Of a stretch of DNA of 64,000 bases, positions 50,517-62,990 are shown in pieces. This stretch comes from Brachypterus glaber (lineage: Eukaryota; Arthropoda; Insecta; Coleoptera; Kateretidae). The notes below the pieces were generated by a model. It had not been told where the DNA came from, did no database searches, and worked only from the letters and a program-made list of their open reading frames with translations. Position 1 is the stretch's first letter. Every line of letters starts with the position of its first letter. Position numbers and translations under genes: made by a program. Where the stretch lies: positions 25,903,265 to 25,967,264 of the forward strand of contig OY294051.1 of assembly GCA_958510825.1 (NCBI GenBank). Reading direction: 5' to 3'.

Positions 50517-53500
50517 CTACAAGTTAAATGAATTGTTTAATTTATAATTTAAATCGAAAATTGTAAAATATTTTGTTTTAAAAAGAATATAATCATATGG
50601 CCATTTTTTAAGAATCCCAATTATTTTTAATGTTTTTCATTACTAATTTTGGAGCAGTTATTAACTAATATTTAACAAAAAACAATCCAAAAATAAATGA
50701 ATTCGTATTTTAAAAATTTAATAAAAAAAAAGTCACAATATGTAAAACATGGCTGAAATAAAAATTATAAAAAACAAATATTAAAAAAAAAATCGTTTTA
50801 CTCATGAAATATAAAAAGTCAGCCTTTTTAAATGGATTTTAACAGATTTTTTTACAGTTTTTTGGACCTTAAAATTAAGTTTTTAAAGTGACCCATGAGC
50901 CATGGCCTTAAATAAAAATGAATAAACATAAACGTCATTTTTTTATGGATTTCTAAATACTACAGTCTCTCAGCTCTTAAACAACCTTGTTTCTGCATGC
51001 GCGCGATTTCAACCAAATAAAATAAGATATATTGTATGCTTGATGTCACTTATTACCCAAGGAACTTCGGATGCGCTACATTACTACCTATGAAATACTT
51101 GTGTGCAAGTAACACAGTAGCTATAAAATATCTCTTACAGCCATATAGCTGTAATTTTGCTGCGAAAAAGCGGTAAGAGATACTTTATAGCTACTGTTAC
51201 TTTTAAAGAGAATACTTGTTACGCCATCGTCCCGCGTTCGATTATGCATGGGAAAGTTAGCTTTTATTTATAAGAGATTTTTCCAGCCCTGAGAAAATTA
51301 AATATGCTAAAAATTAACGAAGACTGGCAAGTAACCTAACGTTTGAAACCATTAAAAAATGGCAATATTTTAATATAGTTGCTTGCATAAAGTACACCAG
51401 ATAAAAAATGACTCTAGCAAGATCCATGGATTTGTACAGTCCTCCCTAAATCAAAAAAATACGAGAAGCGTGAATAAAATTTATTAGCTTTTTGATAAAT
51501 GTTGATAAAATTATAATTTTGATACAAGATTATATTCTTTTTAAAAATAAAAATATTTCAATATTGTACTAATTTAAAAAGCTGCTTAATATAAGCAAGG
51601 CGTTTCAGGTCCTAAGAAAGAATGCTTCTGAAGGTCAAATTCATTGCTAATGAAAAGGCTCTTAAAAGTTTTCCTCCTGTTTCTTCTCAAAAAGTCGACT
51701 AATAAAATCTTTTTTTTTTTTTGCTACCAAAAATATCAAAAATAAAAATTTAAATTTTGAAAAATTCTATTGGCGTTTTTGTTTTTTCCTGAAACACCCC
51801 AATAAATCACTCATCATACCTTCATCCATTTTTTCTTCAGGCTTTACTTCGGGATGTTCCACCTCCATTTTCTCCTCCTCTTTTTTCTCTTCTACTTCCT
51901 TATTTTCATTCACCTCCATTTTTGGATTTTCGTTCGCTTGGTTAGCGTTTGCCTTTTCTTCCAGCGCACTCAAACATTTTTCAATATATTTAATGGCCTC
52001 CTTTCTTGCAGATCTTATAGCATCTTGACCCTGAGTATCAATATTGTCCAACTTTATCAAATGCCTTGTAAACATCTCATCTAAATACAAATATTGTTTA
52101 TCCTTTGGTTTGCCAGTAAATTTCTCTACTTCCTCAAACAAGGTAGTAACATCTTTATGTACCAGCTGTATTTGCTCAATTGGTGTCAATTTTTGAGGAG
52201 CTGGAGGAGGTGTGGGTTGTTTTTGTGGTTCCTGAGGTACATTCTGAGGCGCTTGTGGTGGTTGCGGAGCTCTGGCTTGACTCTGAGGCGCTTTTGGTTG
52301 TTGCTGACTTTGTTGTTGATTAAATTGAGGGCTTGCTTGAGGCTGAGGAGTAAATTGAGGTTGTCGGAAGTTTTGTTGATTGAATTGACGTCTGGGAACA
52401 TCATCAAACATGTTTTTATCCACGAATTTGTTGAAAAAATCGGGTCTCCTACCAAAAATTGTATCCGGAGTAGGCTGATCCCTAAAACCTTGCGGTGGAG
52501 GGGGTTGATTGTTATATCCATGTTGCGGTGGAGGGGGTTGGCTATGTTGTGGAGGCGTACCTCTAAACGTATTCTGTTTCGGAGAAGCCGAGCCTCTACT
52601 TTCGATTTGAATGGGAATCACTCTTTCAACTGGTTTGTTTTGTTGTTGAGATTGTTGCGTATGAGGTTGGTTTTGTGATTGCTGAGCACCCATAGTAGGT
52701 CTTCCCTCAGCTCCTCCCACTGGGATGTTGATGCTGGAGGTAAACCTAGGGCGGTTATCGGGAGGGGCAGACATGGATCTCTGATTTCTATCATTCACTG
52801 GTTCCTGTTCTTGGTTTAAATCAGCTGTATTGCTTTGCTGAAGCTTATTCTCGCCGGGGATTTGAGGTTGAGGTTCTTGAAGATGTTGTTGTTGTTCCGG
52901 TTCCTGAGGCTGAGGATGTTCTTGGGGTTTCTGAGGTTGGGCTTGGGGTGGAGGTTGGTAAAATTCCTGAGCTGGAGGTTGTCTGAAATGAACAATTTAA
53001 TTTTTAGTTTTTCATTTTTGCACTGACCTTGGTTAAAATTAAATTTATACAACGAATTTTTGAATGGCATCTAAAATTTACCATGATTAATGTAATTCAC
53101 AAAGTTTAAATTTTACCAGAAGCGTGAAAAATGTAAAATGGGTGATTAATTTTATATTAAAAACTAGGAAAGTTTTCCTAGAGATATTTGTACAAAAATA
53201 TGTTATAGGGAAGCTACAGTTTTGTATACTCGCAGATTTTGGTCCCAGGTGCTACTTATTTAGAGCAAAATCGGGATAAAATAATAGTGTTTCATATTCT
53301 TTTTTATACATACCTATAATATCCTCGTTGCTCTGGTGGAGGAGGCTGCTGGTAATGCTCCTGCGCAGCGGGTTGCTGCTGGTAATACTCTGGAGTGTTT
53401 TGATAATATTCTGGTGGTACACCTGCTTCTTGGAAAAACTGTTCGTCTGTCGGCGATCTGTCAAAAGGAAACCCGAATTCTTCGAAGGTTCTGCCTCGGG

Positions 53501-56500
53501 GAAAGGCCCGTTCTGTGAATCGTTTGAATTCCGGATCCTCCCGTTGAGATCCGGTGCGAGATCTGAATGGGAAGGTACCGGATAAATGTTGCGCGAACTC
53601 CGGGTGACGTTTTGCTATGTCGTCCAGTTGGGAACGGAATCCACTGTCGCGGGAGGGTCGGTCGAAGTCTCTGTCAAATGGATAGCCACCCTAGAAAAGA
53701 AAGGATGGAATAAGATAACTAAAAGATAATTATTAATATAAAAAATAATTATGTAGACTAAAAATTAATCTTACGTATGCAACTGATGCTGCAATGTAGC
53801 AGCTCTATCAAACTTTATGAAATTTCAGGAAAATTTAGCGCACAGCTTTCATCACTGTGATTTTTTTTTAAAAAGACTGCGAAAAAAATTAACTGTTTTG
53901 ACTTGAGTTTTTATTATTTTAAATTAACAAGGTTGTACTAAGTTTTAATGTTTTGAATTAAAAGAAAAAGTGGTTAAAAAAAACTTCGAAATGCGACTAG
54001 ATATCTCTTAAGCGTTTTAACAATTTAGGTACAATACCTTTAATAAATTTTTTCTACACCAGATAGTAGCTCACAGCTACAAAAACTTAGTTTTTTTTAT
54101 TATAGAACCAAACAAAATAATAAATTTTGTTGTTTTATTTTCCTATTGGGTATTTTTGCACTTTTTTAACAATTATTGTTGGCAAGTTAATAACTTCTTT
54201 GATTTTTTTACAATCACATTTATATTTTATGTTCATTTTTGCAAAAATTGTTAAAAAAAGGTGCGAAAATACCTAATAGGAAAATGATTAGAGTATTAAT
54301 CTAAAAAACTGCAAAAAGTTAAAGAAAATTGAAATGCAAAAAAATTTCATAATATGTAATTCTATTTGTAAGATATGTTATGTAAGATATCTTATACTCT
54401 TAAATTAATACATATTCAAACTAAATTCAAGACAATGGAAATTAACTATAATACATTTCCAGTTTGAAAATTCATTCATGGTTCTGAACGTCTGAACTTC
54501 TTATAGTGAAGTGGTTTATTATAAAATACTTAAAAAAGGCTTATAATCGACTTCACGTTAATTTTATTATTGAAAACAATTAGTGTGACCGCGGTTTCGC
54601 TATAATAGATATAGCATCTACGGACTTAACTACTATATCTATTATAGCGAAACCGCGGTCACACTAATTGTTTTCAATAATAAAATTAACGTGAAGTCGA
54701 TTATAAGCCTTTTTTAATTATTTTATATAATACATTTATTATTATTGTATGCAGTAATGGTATACTTAGTATAATTATTATTTAAATCGGTACCAACATA
54801 GAATATTTTACGTTTAATGGATCTGTGAGCAGAAGCGTGCTCCTCTAAAAAAAATGGGAAGACCGCAGTTTCCAAGAAGCGGAAAACTGGGTGATCAGGC
54901 CGTTTTCTTTATAACTCATCAACTTGGATGAGGAGCTTTTAGTTTGATGCTTAACTTGAGAAACTATGGGTCAAATTTGGTTAAGGGACCAAATTGTGCA
55001 CTTTGTCTCCCGTTTCAAAACCACCGTCCGGACGGACGCGTCCGGCTATGTATGTGAGGTTGATTTATATACAGGGTTACCCAGACTTAATAGCCCAAGA
55101 GTTAACTCCTATTCCAATTATTTCGAACAAAAAGATTATTAAATGATTTTCCACTTTACAAAAAATAACTAATGCAAATTATCCGTATTCTTAATCCGTT
55201 CAGGAGTTAACCTTTGGGTCAATAAGTCTGGCACAACTTGTATATACAAAAATCTAATTCAATATAATTTTTAATTTTAAAGATACTAGTCAAATGGGCT
55301 TTTAAAAATTGAGGGAAGGAGTAAATTTTGCAAAATAAATCTGTGGGGTCTAAAAGACAGGTCAGTAGCCTTTTTGGACTGTAGTCTAAATAAGTATTTT
55401 AAAATAATAAAATTTTGGCGCAACCCATCGAGTTTATCTAAAATTAAACAAAAAAATCTAGAATCAATAATTGCATTCTTAAAAAAATAAAAATTGCTAT
55501 ATTTTACTACCACTTGATGACGCATTTATTAGCAATAATACGTCATTAATTGGCAAGCATAACATTGTTGGAACTAAAATTTAATATTCAAGATATTAAA
55601 CAAGCCGCGAAGATGAATAATACTTCGCATACTATAATAAAATCTTCGCAGTGTATAATATACTGCGTTTTCTCTCGATCTACTTCCCAAACTATGGTTT
55701 CTTTGAGCTCGTACGCGCTACACCCCTATAATATTTTTGTTTACGCGTCGATTTTTTAAAAATTTGTACAAACATTTATATTAATTTTTTCAATTTTTTT
55801 TGAGTTTATATAACTTTTTCTTCTATTTTAATAAATTTTTAAAAAGTGACACCCACTAGAACTTTTTTGTTTATACATTTTTTTAATTTTTTTTTCAAAA
55901 TTGGTATGATAATTTCTAAAAATAAGGAGTTTGTTTATCTGACTTTTTCTTCTTTTTTTTTAAAGGTTTGGAAACTTTCTTTCTCTCATGTAACTTGATT
56001 TTTCCTCAAAATTTGAGATCGACTGGATATTTCGTTCTTATCGTATTAACAAAAGACAAACGGTTTTTTTTTTAATATTGAGATTTTTTTTTAGTTTGAA
56101 AACTATCTATTCTAGTCATAATACTGCGAAGCTTATAATAAGAGCGGTTTATGTATTTCTAAGAGTTAATAAAACTTAATTTTATAGACCTCAGATCTAT
56201 TACACTGCTCTACAAAAAATATTTTTTTTTAATTTGCTCAGGACCTTTTAGTTGCGTCTGGCTATATTTGATGCCCTGATTTCGGAACCTTTTTCCGTTT
56301 TTCTCGATCAGCTAGTTTTTTTGAGATATAGCGCACAGTGGTTTTTTTGCTTATGGTTGTAGTAAAAAAAATGAAGGTCTAATTATTTTTTTTCTTAACG
56401 TGGATTGATTCTTTATTAATGGAGCTCTAAGCCACAAAAATCGGATTTAAAATATCTTTTTTCGTTTGTTTTGTATAGGCTTCTAAATTCAATAAATTTG

Positions 56501-59500
56501 ATTGTTTCGCATTTTTCGATATATTTTGGTAAAACATTTATTTAAATACTAAAGATACGACTCTAATTTTTGCACAGAATAGTAATAAATATGTATATGC
56601 GGTTTATAAAAATTAAAAAAGTTTGGGATTTAATCCAGTGAGATTTTACCGGGGGTTATCGAACAAAAAAAAAAAAGAAACATATTGAAGTATTTTATTT
56701 ATTTTTAGAAGAGCAACACGAAAAATTAAATTTATTATGAAAAAATCAAAACGGAAAATTAAAAAAAAAAGTTTTTTCTCCTTGATTTAAAATATAAGAA
56801 TAAAATTAAATATTAAATAATTCAAAATATTGTTATTCTGCTTTCAATAACTCCCCGTAAAATCTCCGTTACTGGATTCAATCTAAAACTTTTTTTTATT
56901 TTTACAAACCTCACATTTGTGTTAGTGTTGCTTATAAAAATCAGAGCCATATCTTATAGGGTCACTTCATCTTAGTCTTACTTTGTTCTTTCGTTCTCTT
57001 TCGTTAGTTTTTGGTTTTTGGACTTAGCTTTTCTCCTTTCAAAGGAAGATAAAAACGAAAACCAGAGCAAAAACAGACCAAGTACAGATGAAGTGACCCT
57101 AATATCTTAGGTATTTAAATAAAATTTTCATGATAATATAGAGAAAAAATGCGAAAAATGTAATTTTTTTAATTTAGAAGCCTATAAAAAACAAACAAAT
57201 ATATTTGAAATCCGTCGTTTTTGGCTTAGAGTCCGATTAAAAGAGAACCAATCCACGGCAAACAAAAAATTAATTAGACCTTAATTATTATTTTTACTAC
57301 TAATATAGGCAAAAAAAACACTCAGCGCATCAAATATAGCCAGATGCAACTAAAATGGTGTCGGCAAATTTTTGAATGTTGAGCAGTGTTATTGTTGTAT
57401 GCAAAATAAGGAAAAACGAATAAGGAAAATTATTTTATTAAATAAATCGTACCTACTAAATAGGTAGGTACTACCATAAATAGATAGGCAAGGTGGGCGC
57501 CAACTTATTGCATAGGTATAATAAAATATTGTGAACTTTACAGGGTAACACAGTGGCGGATCTGATTGGATTGCTAAGGTCATTAACCGTTCATCACCCT
57601 TGGAAAATTTATGTTTCCATCCCCCAAAAAAAACCTAGCGGCATCACTTATCACCCTGTATAATATTAATCATCGTTAATAACAAGTGCAATTTATTTTT
57701 ACTTCAAAAGGTCGGATTTTGATTTTAAAATACCGGTTTTGTAAAATATTTGTTTCTTCTCAGGGTCAAAATCAAAATAAATATAGGCAAGGAAATATTT
57801 TGAGGGTAGCAAGTTGTGATAAAAGGAGGAAGCATCACAAAATTGGAGAGAAAATAATAAATACAGTTTGAAACTGGTCAATGGAGTATACAAAGCAAGG
57901 ACATATAATGTAGCTACTGTAAGGACTGAAACTAGGAGCAAATAATGTGGGGCTAAAGCATTTGGGGAGGAGGTGCTAATTAAGCAGTTCGAGGGGGGCT
58001 AATAGCAAATATATAGTTTTTAATAAATCCTAAGCGTTTGGTGCGACTAATTTTTATTTTGGCGGTTACACTCAATATCGCCCTCCTCTAATCGCGCCTA
58101 TGCAGAATTTCGCTTAGGCGCAGATTCGCTATTGACGTGAAGCTCGATGAAAATGAAAACTAAAGAACGAGATGTCCAAAATCTCATCTAAAAATAGGTA
58201 ATAATGAAAATAATAAATTTTATTATGAATTCTTGGAACACTCCGTAATTTAAATTAATTATTTAGGTGCTAATAAATTTATTAGCCTTGAGTTTCCAAA
58301 TATAACTGCACATATTCTAAATTTATTTTTTGTGATTTTTTATTTCAAAATTTGCTATTTTACTATCCCCTTCACAATATATTAAAGGAAAAGTCTTTGG
58401 TTGCGTTTTATATTCAAGAAAGCCGATTTCCGCAAAACCAATATTCTGTTGGTTTCTGCTAAAAAATTTTGACTTCGATAACTCGGGAACACTTTGAGAT
58501 ATAGACTTAAAATTTGGACAAGTCTTTCGGCGTGGATTGATTTTGGTAAAAAGAGGGGGTAACATAAAGGTATTTTTTTGCTTTACATTAGAGTCCCTAC
58601 TAAGGTTAAGCTGAAAAGGCTTGTCCCCTTTATGAAAAATGCCTCGGGCGCCCCTGGTTATATGACTAACATGTTTTTTTGTAGAAAGTCAAAATGTTTA
58701 AAAATAAATGCTTATTTTTTTCAAAAAATATTGGTAAAAAATTCGAACATTATTTTGCTTTCCCATTTTGAAAATTTTCAAAATTTCGGAAAGCCTTATA
58801 TTCGTGCAAAAATTTTCAAATTATTTTTTGCGAATTTTTGCGTTTTATGACGTTTTATGTCGATATAAATCAATTTCAAGCAAAAAAAAAATTGTTGGTC
58901 GATCGGTCTGTCCGGGAAATCTTGTAAGCACGATAACTTAAGAATGCTTTAAGCTAGAGACTTGAATTTTGGCATACAGGTATGTTACCAAAAGTTCTCG
59001 CTCGGGATTATTTTTGGTGAACATTGGCGTGCGGCAAGGGGGGCAAATGGGGAAAATTACATTTTTTTTAGAAAAAAATTAAAATTGCTATATAGAGGTT
59101 TTTAAGGTTGCTGAAATTGAATCTGATAATAAAATTTCTCTAACTTCACCCCCGAGGGGGTAAGGGGGTAAATATTTTGAAATGTTTTCTAAATTTTCGT
59201 GAAAATTTGTAGATAGGGGTTTTTGAGGTTGATAAAAATGAATCTTGAAATATATTTTTAGAAACCCCCTTAGGGGTGGGGGGTGATTTTTGTGAAAATT
59301 GGTATATTGACGTTTTTGAGGTTGCTGGAAATAAAAATGGTCTAACTCTACCCCTACCCACAAAGGGTGGGGGGTGATTTTGTGAAAGTTGGTATATAGG
59401 GGTTTTCAATGTTGCTGAAACTAAATATGATAATAAAACACTGCTCAGTAAAAGACCTTTCCCATTTTACACCTTCGCGCGTGAAATTGATTTTTATTAT

Positions 59501-59982
59501 CACATTTTTTTTTTCCTAATTTCACCCCTGAGGGGTGGGGAGTAGTTTTTGTGAAAACTGGAGTATTGGGGTTTTTGAGGTTGCTGAAAGTGAATCTGAT
59601 AATAAAAATATTCTAAATCCACCCCCTGAGGGGTGAGGGGTAGTTTTCGTGAAAATTGGTATATTGGGGTTTTTGAGGTTGTTAAAAGGGAATCTGATTA
59701 TAACAAAATTCTAACTTTACCCTCAAAGGGGCAGAGGGTAGTTTTCGTAAAAATTGGTATATTAAGGTTTTTATGGTTGCTGAAAGTGAATCTGATAATA
59801 AAAAAATCCATTTTACGCGCGGAGGTGTAAAATGGGAAAGCTCTTTTACTGGGCAGTGTATTTTTTTAATTTTTAACAGCAATACTATTTTAAATCAAAA
59901 AACTTACTTCTGAATCCACTGGCATGTAATATTCATTTTCTAAAGGTATATCCCTTGGCACATCCACTTGTGGTGTAGTCAT
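50188..59982 (-). CDS. stv: BAG-domain co-chaperone (starvin/samui/BAG3-like), four exons
   Basis: Predicted Hsc70 nucleotide-exchange partner in chaperone-assisted protein turnover, cytosolic. Coding exons in order are 59982-59908, 53690-53314, 52982-51820 and 50516-50188, giving 1944 nt or 647 codons. If the donor at 51819 is not used, exon 3 runs on to a stop at 51767, giving 555 codons. Seen: GGYPFDRDF near the N-terminus, long Pro/Gln-rich stretches, two I-P-V/I tripeptides (about residues 237-239 and 273-275) like the small-heat-shock-protein-binding motifs of BAG3, and a BAG domain at about 417-495 (PIEQIQLVHK to IEKCLSALEE). The C-terminus is Glu/Lys-rich. No WW domain was found. Family assignment is firm; the symbol is by analogy with Drosophila. 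Confidence 0.88.
50517..51766. other. BAG gene intron 3 (or 3' UTR of the short form)
   Basis: No coding sequence. A small hairpin element lies at 51109-51200 (GTAACA...TAGCTATAAA and complement). Confidence 0.55.
51820..52982 (-). CDS. stv: BAG gene exon 3 (Pro/Gln region and BAG domain)
   Basis: Acceptor TTTCAG. Codes residues 151-539: QPPAQEFYQPPPQ, then ERVIPIQIESRGS, runs of Gln and Pro, then the BAG domain. Two endings are possible: splice at 51820 or read on to TAG at 51767-51769 (adding GMMSDLLGCFRKKQKRQ). Opposite-strand frames (52094-52678) are shadows. Confidence 0.88.
53314..53690 (-). CDS. stv: BAG gene exon 2
   Basis: Acceptor TTTTCTAG, donor GTATGT. Codes residues 26-150/151: FRSQLDDIAKRHPEFAQHL, FGFPFDRSP and a Tyr/Gln/Pro-rich end (YYQQQPAAQEHYQQPPPPEQ). 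Asp/Phe/Pro-rich segments of this type occur at the N-terminus of insect starvin/samui proteins. Confidence 0.85.
54530..54717. repeat. Perfect palindrome with 85-bp arms
   Basis: 54530-54614 and 54633-54717 are exact reverse complements; the spacer is 18 bp (54615-54632). The arms contain GTGTGACCGCGGTTTCGC. Lies in BAG gene intron 1. Transcription from either strand would give an 85-bp perfect hairpin. No target duplication was identified. Confidence 0.9.
55066..55247. repeat. MITE with ATATACAGGGT-type ends
   Basis: Imperfect TIRs of about 45 bp (CCAGACTTAATAGCCCAAGA with AGTTAACTCC inside, and inverted equivalents). Confidence 0.65.
56202..57389. repeat. Large foldback with a nested TA MITE
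   Basis: ACACTGCTC and GAGCAGTGT ends, with inverted arms of about 300 bp or more (matching GGATTGATTCTTT and TCGGATTTAAAATAT blocks). The centre is interrupted at 56959-57099 by a MITE with GGGTCACTTCATCT termini and TA duplications. In BAG gene intron 1. Confidence 0.75.
57390..59089. other. BAG gene intron 1, repeat debris
   Basis: No exon found. Pieces of the 28230-29840 family (about 58410-58500, CAAGAAAGCCG and GATAACTCG) and of the 3370 repeat family (about 58890-58950, CACGATAACTTAAGAATG) are visible. Confidence 0.5.
59090..59862. repeat. CCCCTNAGGGG minisatellite and TIR element
   Basis: About six degenerate units of some 100-130 bp with GGTTTTTGAGGTTGCTGAAA, TGAATCTGATAATAAAA and CACCCCNNAGGGGTG. 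From 59438 to 59862 it is bounded by inverted ends (CTGCTCAGTAAAAGA, CCCATTTTACACCT and complement). Confidence 0.75.
59908..59982 (-). CDS. stv: BAG gene exon 1
   Basis: ATG at 59982-59980, 25 codons (MTTPQVDVPRDIPLENEYYM then PVDSE), donor GTAAGT at 59907. In phase 0 with exon 2. Short and unconfirmed except by the strong donor and fit. Confidence 0.75.
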
Positions 59983-60462
59983 ATTTAGTTTATTAAAGGT
60001 AATCAGTCTTATTAACTTTTCACAGTATTATTATTTAAAACACTAATTAAATTATATCACATTTAAAAAAATACAGTCCTTTTCGTCAAATCGGTAGGTA
60101 TTTTTTATGCACTATGTATTAATGTATTTTCGTAATTTTTATTTCGATATAAATAATTATCACAAATATCACTCGTTCTACCTTGACTCGCGGTTAATTT
60201 CGAAATGTCGGCGCGCCTACTATTATTTTGATTTAAATACATTCAGCGCATGGTGGGCTGGCAATTCTAGAACAATCGCGTTTATTCCAGAGAGTTCGCA
60301 CAGTGGCGTTCGTGGTGCATGCTTTTTTTTGCGACACCCACTTTTCTATTTTGGTATTTTTTATATTCTCTCCAGCTGTGTATAGCTTTTAGTCTTACTT
60401 TAAAATTTCCAAAATGGTCATCTAAGAATAAACAAATTAAAAAATGGTTCTAATATGCTACA
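59983..60462 (-). other. Probable BAG gene 5' flank
   Basis: Promoter and 5' UTR expected here. GAANNTTC-like blocks near 60269-60300 (TTCTAGAACA, CCAGAGAGTTCGC) look like heat-shock elements, in keeping with a stress-induced chaperone gene, but this is by eye only. Confidence 0.4.
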
Positions 60463-60899
60463 TGGTGGTCCATTTAAAATGATGTATCACTTGACCCCCC
60501 CCCCTTTCCATTTAAAAATTGTTCCCCCTTGCCTCCATTGTACCCCCTAAACAAATCAAATATACACCATTTTGTGCTCCCATTAAGCTCTTATAACTTT
60601 TGTCAGGGCCGTAGGTATGGGGGATGGGCGGGGAGCGCCCCCCACTTATCTTGAAAAGTTGTATATTTAGTGGATTTTGTATATTTCACGAAAAGGTAAG
60701 GACCTTTTTTGTCGATGAAAAAAGTTTTATTTTTAGACTAAAAAAAGTTGTAATTTTAACCTCCCGCCACAAATTCTTCTTTACGGCCCTGACTTTTGTT
60801 TAAAACTTTTGTGATATATCTAGCAGTTATTAAAGTATATTTTAATAACTAAGTACACTCGTTAAAACATTAAGGATTGTCATGATAAATGGACCACCC
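60463..60899. repeat. Inverted-repeat element GGTGGTCCATTTA
   Basis: Ends GGTGGTCCATTTA and TAAATGGACCACC. The inner AAAATGATGTATCAC and CCCCCTTTCCATTTAAAA blocks match the arm of 45780-46476. Confidence 0.65.
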
Positions 60900-62990
60900 T
60901 GTATATTATGTGATCAGTGCGGATCCAAGTGTTTTTTTTTTCGGGGCGAGCTTCTAAAAAACAAACCAGGCCAGACCGAGTTTTTTTTTTGGGGGGGGGG
61001 CGACTTTCAATAAAACACGGTCGCGAAGAGAAAAGCAGGAAAATTTCGCTTTTCAGAAGGGAGGCGCTCGCCTCCCTGGATTCGGCCAGTAGGTATGTAT
61101 TATGGAAGGTTTTTGGTCAGTGAGGTTCGTGGTAGGATAGTGTTTTTTGCGACACCCGCTTTTATTTTAGCATATTATTTTGTTTGTCAATATATAAAAT
61201 TTCTTAATTTTTAAAAAACAAATAATTTTATGTTTTTTTTTTCATTATCTTTTAGATTCACATACATATGTCATACAATATTTATGTCTGTAAATATTAT
61301 TTTTGCTATCCACTGGAGCGGAGTTATAGGCGGAATTAGGGGACAATGGGATAAGCTAAGTACACTAGACCTGTAAACTCTAACCAAACATCAGGGCAGA
61401 TCAAGGACTGAGGAAGCGATTACCAATCAAACAGGGTCGCGGAGAGAACATCCGCGAAATAAATCCGTTTTCGGGAGTGGGGAGCGAGCATACCCCTGGA
61501 ACCACGCTTGCTTCTAACTCAGAGTTTACAGATACGGTGTCCTTAGGATATACACTCCTTCACACAGTACATTTACGCTATTGTACGAAAGCGTAGAAGG
61601 CCCACTAAAATATTTTATTACTAAATTCCGACTTAAAGTTAAAATTTAACTTAATTTCCGACGTTATCCCTAGACGTCACAATTGTGACTATTTTTTCTT
61701 TATCGTTTAAGATTATTGCAATTTTAATCCAAAAACTTTTTTTATATGCGCAAATAATTTTTCAATTCAAATCAGTGTGTTTCTCCTGAAAACGTGCAAA
61801 AAAAATATATTTTTTATCTTGTTTTTTTTTTCAAAAGTACCTAAATTATTCAAGTTTTTTCCTCGGGAAAAGCAATAATTCCTTGGATATTAAAAAAATA
61901 ATTTCCTTTAAAATTTAAATAAATTTACATCTAATGTAAACAATTATCGACAATTATACTTCTACAAACGTATTATCCAAATTTTTTAAGATTAAGAAAA
62001 TCAATTTAATTTTTAATACCTTTAAAGGTATTTTAATACCTTTAAAGGTATTAAAATTAAATTGATTTTCTTAAAAAAACACTATACAGAAGGTCAAATA
62101 TATGTGTGTCAGTGGATACAACACAATGACTATCATTGTCTGAATGATTTCCGTGCTTAAATATATACTTATATAATAGTTAAATAAGTTTATGTATTTC
62201 TCTGGAGAACAGGTATACCGTCATAAGGTTAAAACCCCTAACTAAGGATACTATAAATCTCTCGCTCAGTTCTCTGCTACGCCACTGATCTATTGCCCTT
62301 ATCCCTATAGGGATTAGGCCTAACATGGGCCAGACCGATACAGTCGGGTTTTCAGGAAAACTTTTACAATTTTTAGGTTTAAGTTTTACAATGTTAAATT
62401 AAAAAAAAAAACGAAACAAAGACCTAGCGCCGCAGGCAAATTTTTTTCCCAATTTGAAGGTCTATGGCTTTGACGCCCTTATTGGCCTGGGGGTATAAAT
62501 AAATAAAGTAGGTATAAACTGTTTATTATAAACTAAAAGAAACTGTAGACGCCGGGCCCCCTCGAAACCGGGTCCGGAAAAGTTTCCGGCGCTCCTAAAA
62601 CTTTTTGAATTGAATTTTGTAATTTGACTCTTTTAGTAACCATAATTTTTCATGAAAAAAAAGTTGATTGCGCGTTGCCTTTTTTTTCGGTTATTTATCA
62701 AGTTTAGCCCGTTATAACTAAGTCGATTATTCTTTCTTGAGTTATCGTGATGATAAGGACAGATGGAAGGACAAGTTGTTTAGTTATTTGTGTATAACGC
62801 ACCTTGGTACAAAAATTTGTAATTATAAACAATTTTTTTTCTTTTTTGGAGTCCGAAGTAAACTACCCTGTTTTGAAACCGCAAGGAGTATCAAACGGGT
62901 CAAACAATTACCGAGCCAGAATATTAATAATAATTTATTATTTATAATAATTTATTATATAAAAAAATTATGAAAAATTTCATTACCTCT
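60900..62990. other. Distal region without recognisable genes
   Basis: Two related fragments (60950-61100 and 61430-61510, sharing GGTCGCG-AGAGAA and CCCCTGGA) look like decayed repeats. A palindrome lies at 61994-62075. No coding sequence recognised; frame 62737-62973 is low-complexity. Confidence 0.45.
61994..62075. repeat. Spacerless palindrome
   Basis: AAGAAAATCAATTTAATTTT and TAATACCTTTAAAGGTATT face their complements with only one extra T in the left arm and essentially no loop. Confidence 0.8.

Noticed and set aside
52094..52678. 194-codon plus-strand frame rich in Leu and Arg
   Set aside because: Shadow of the Gln/Pro-rich codons of the BAG gene exon on the other strand.
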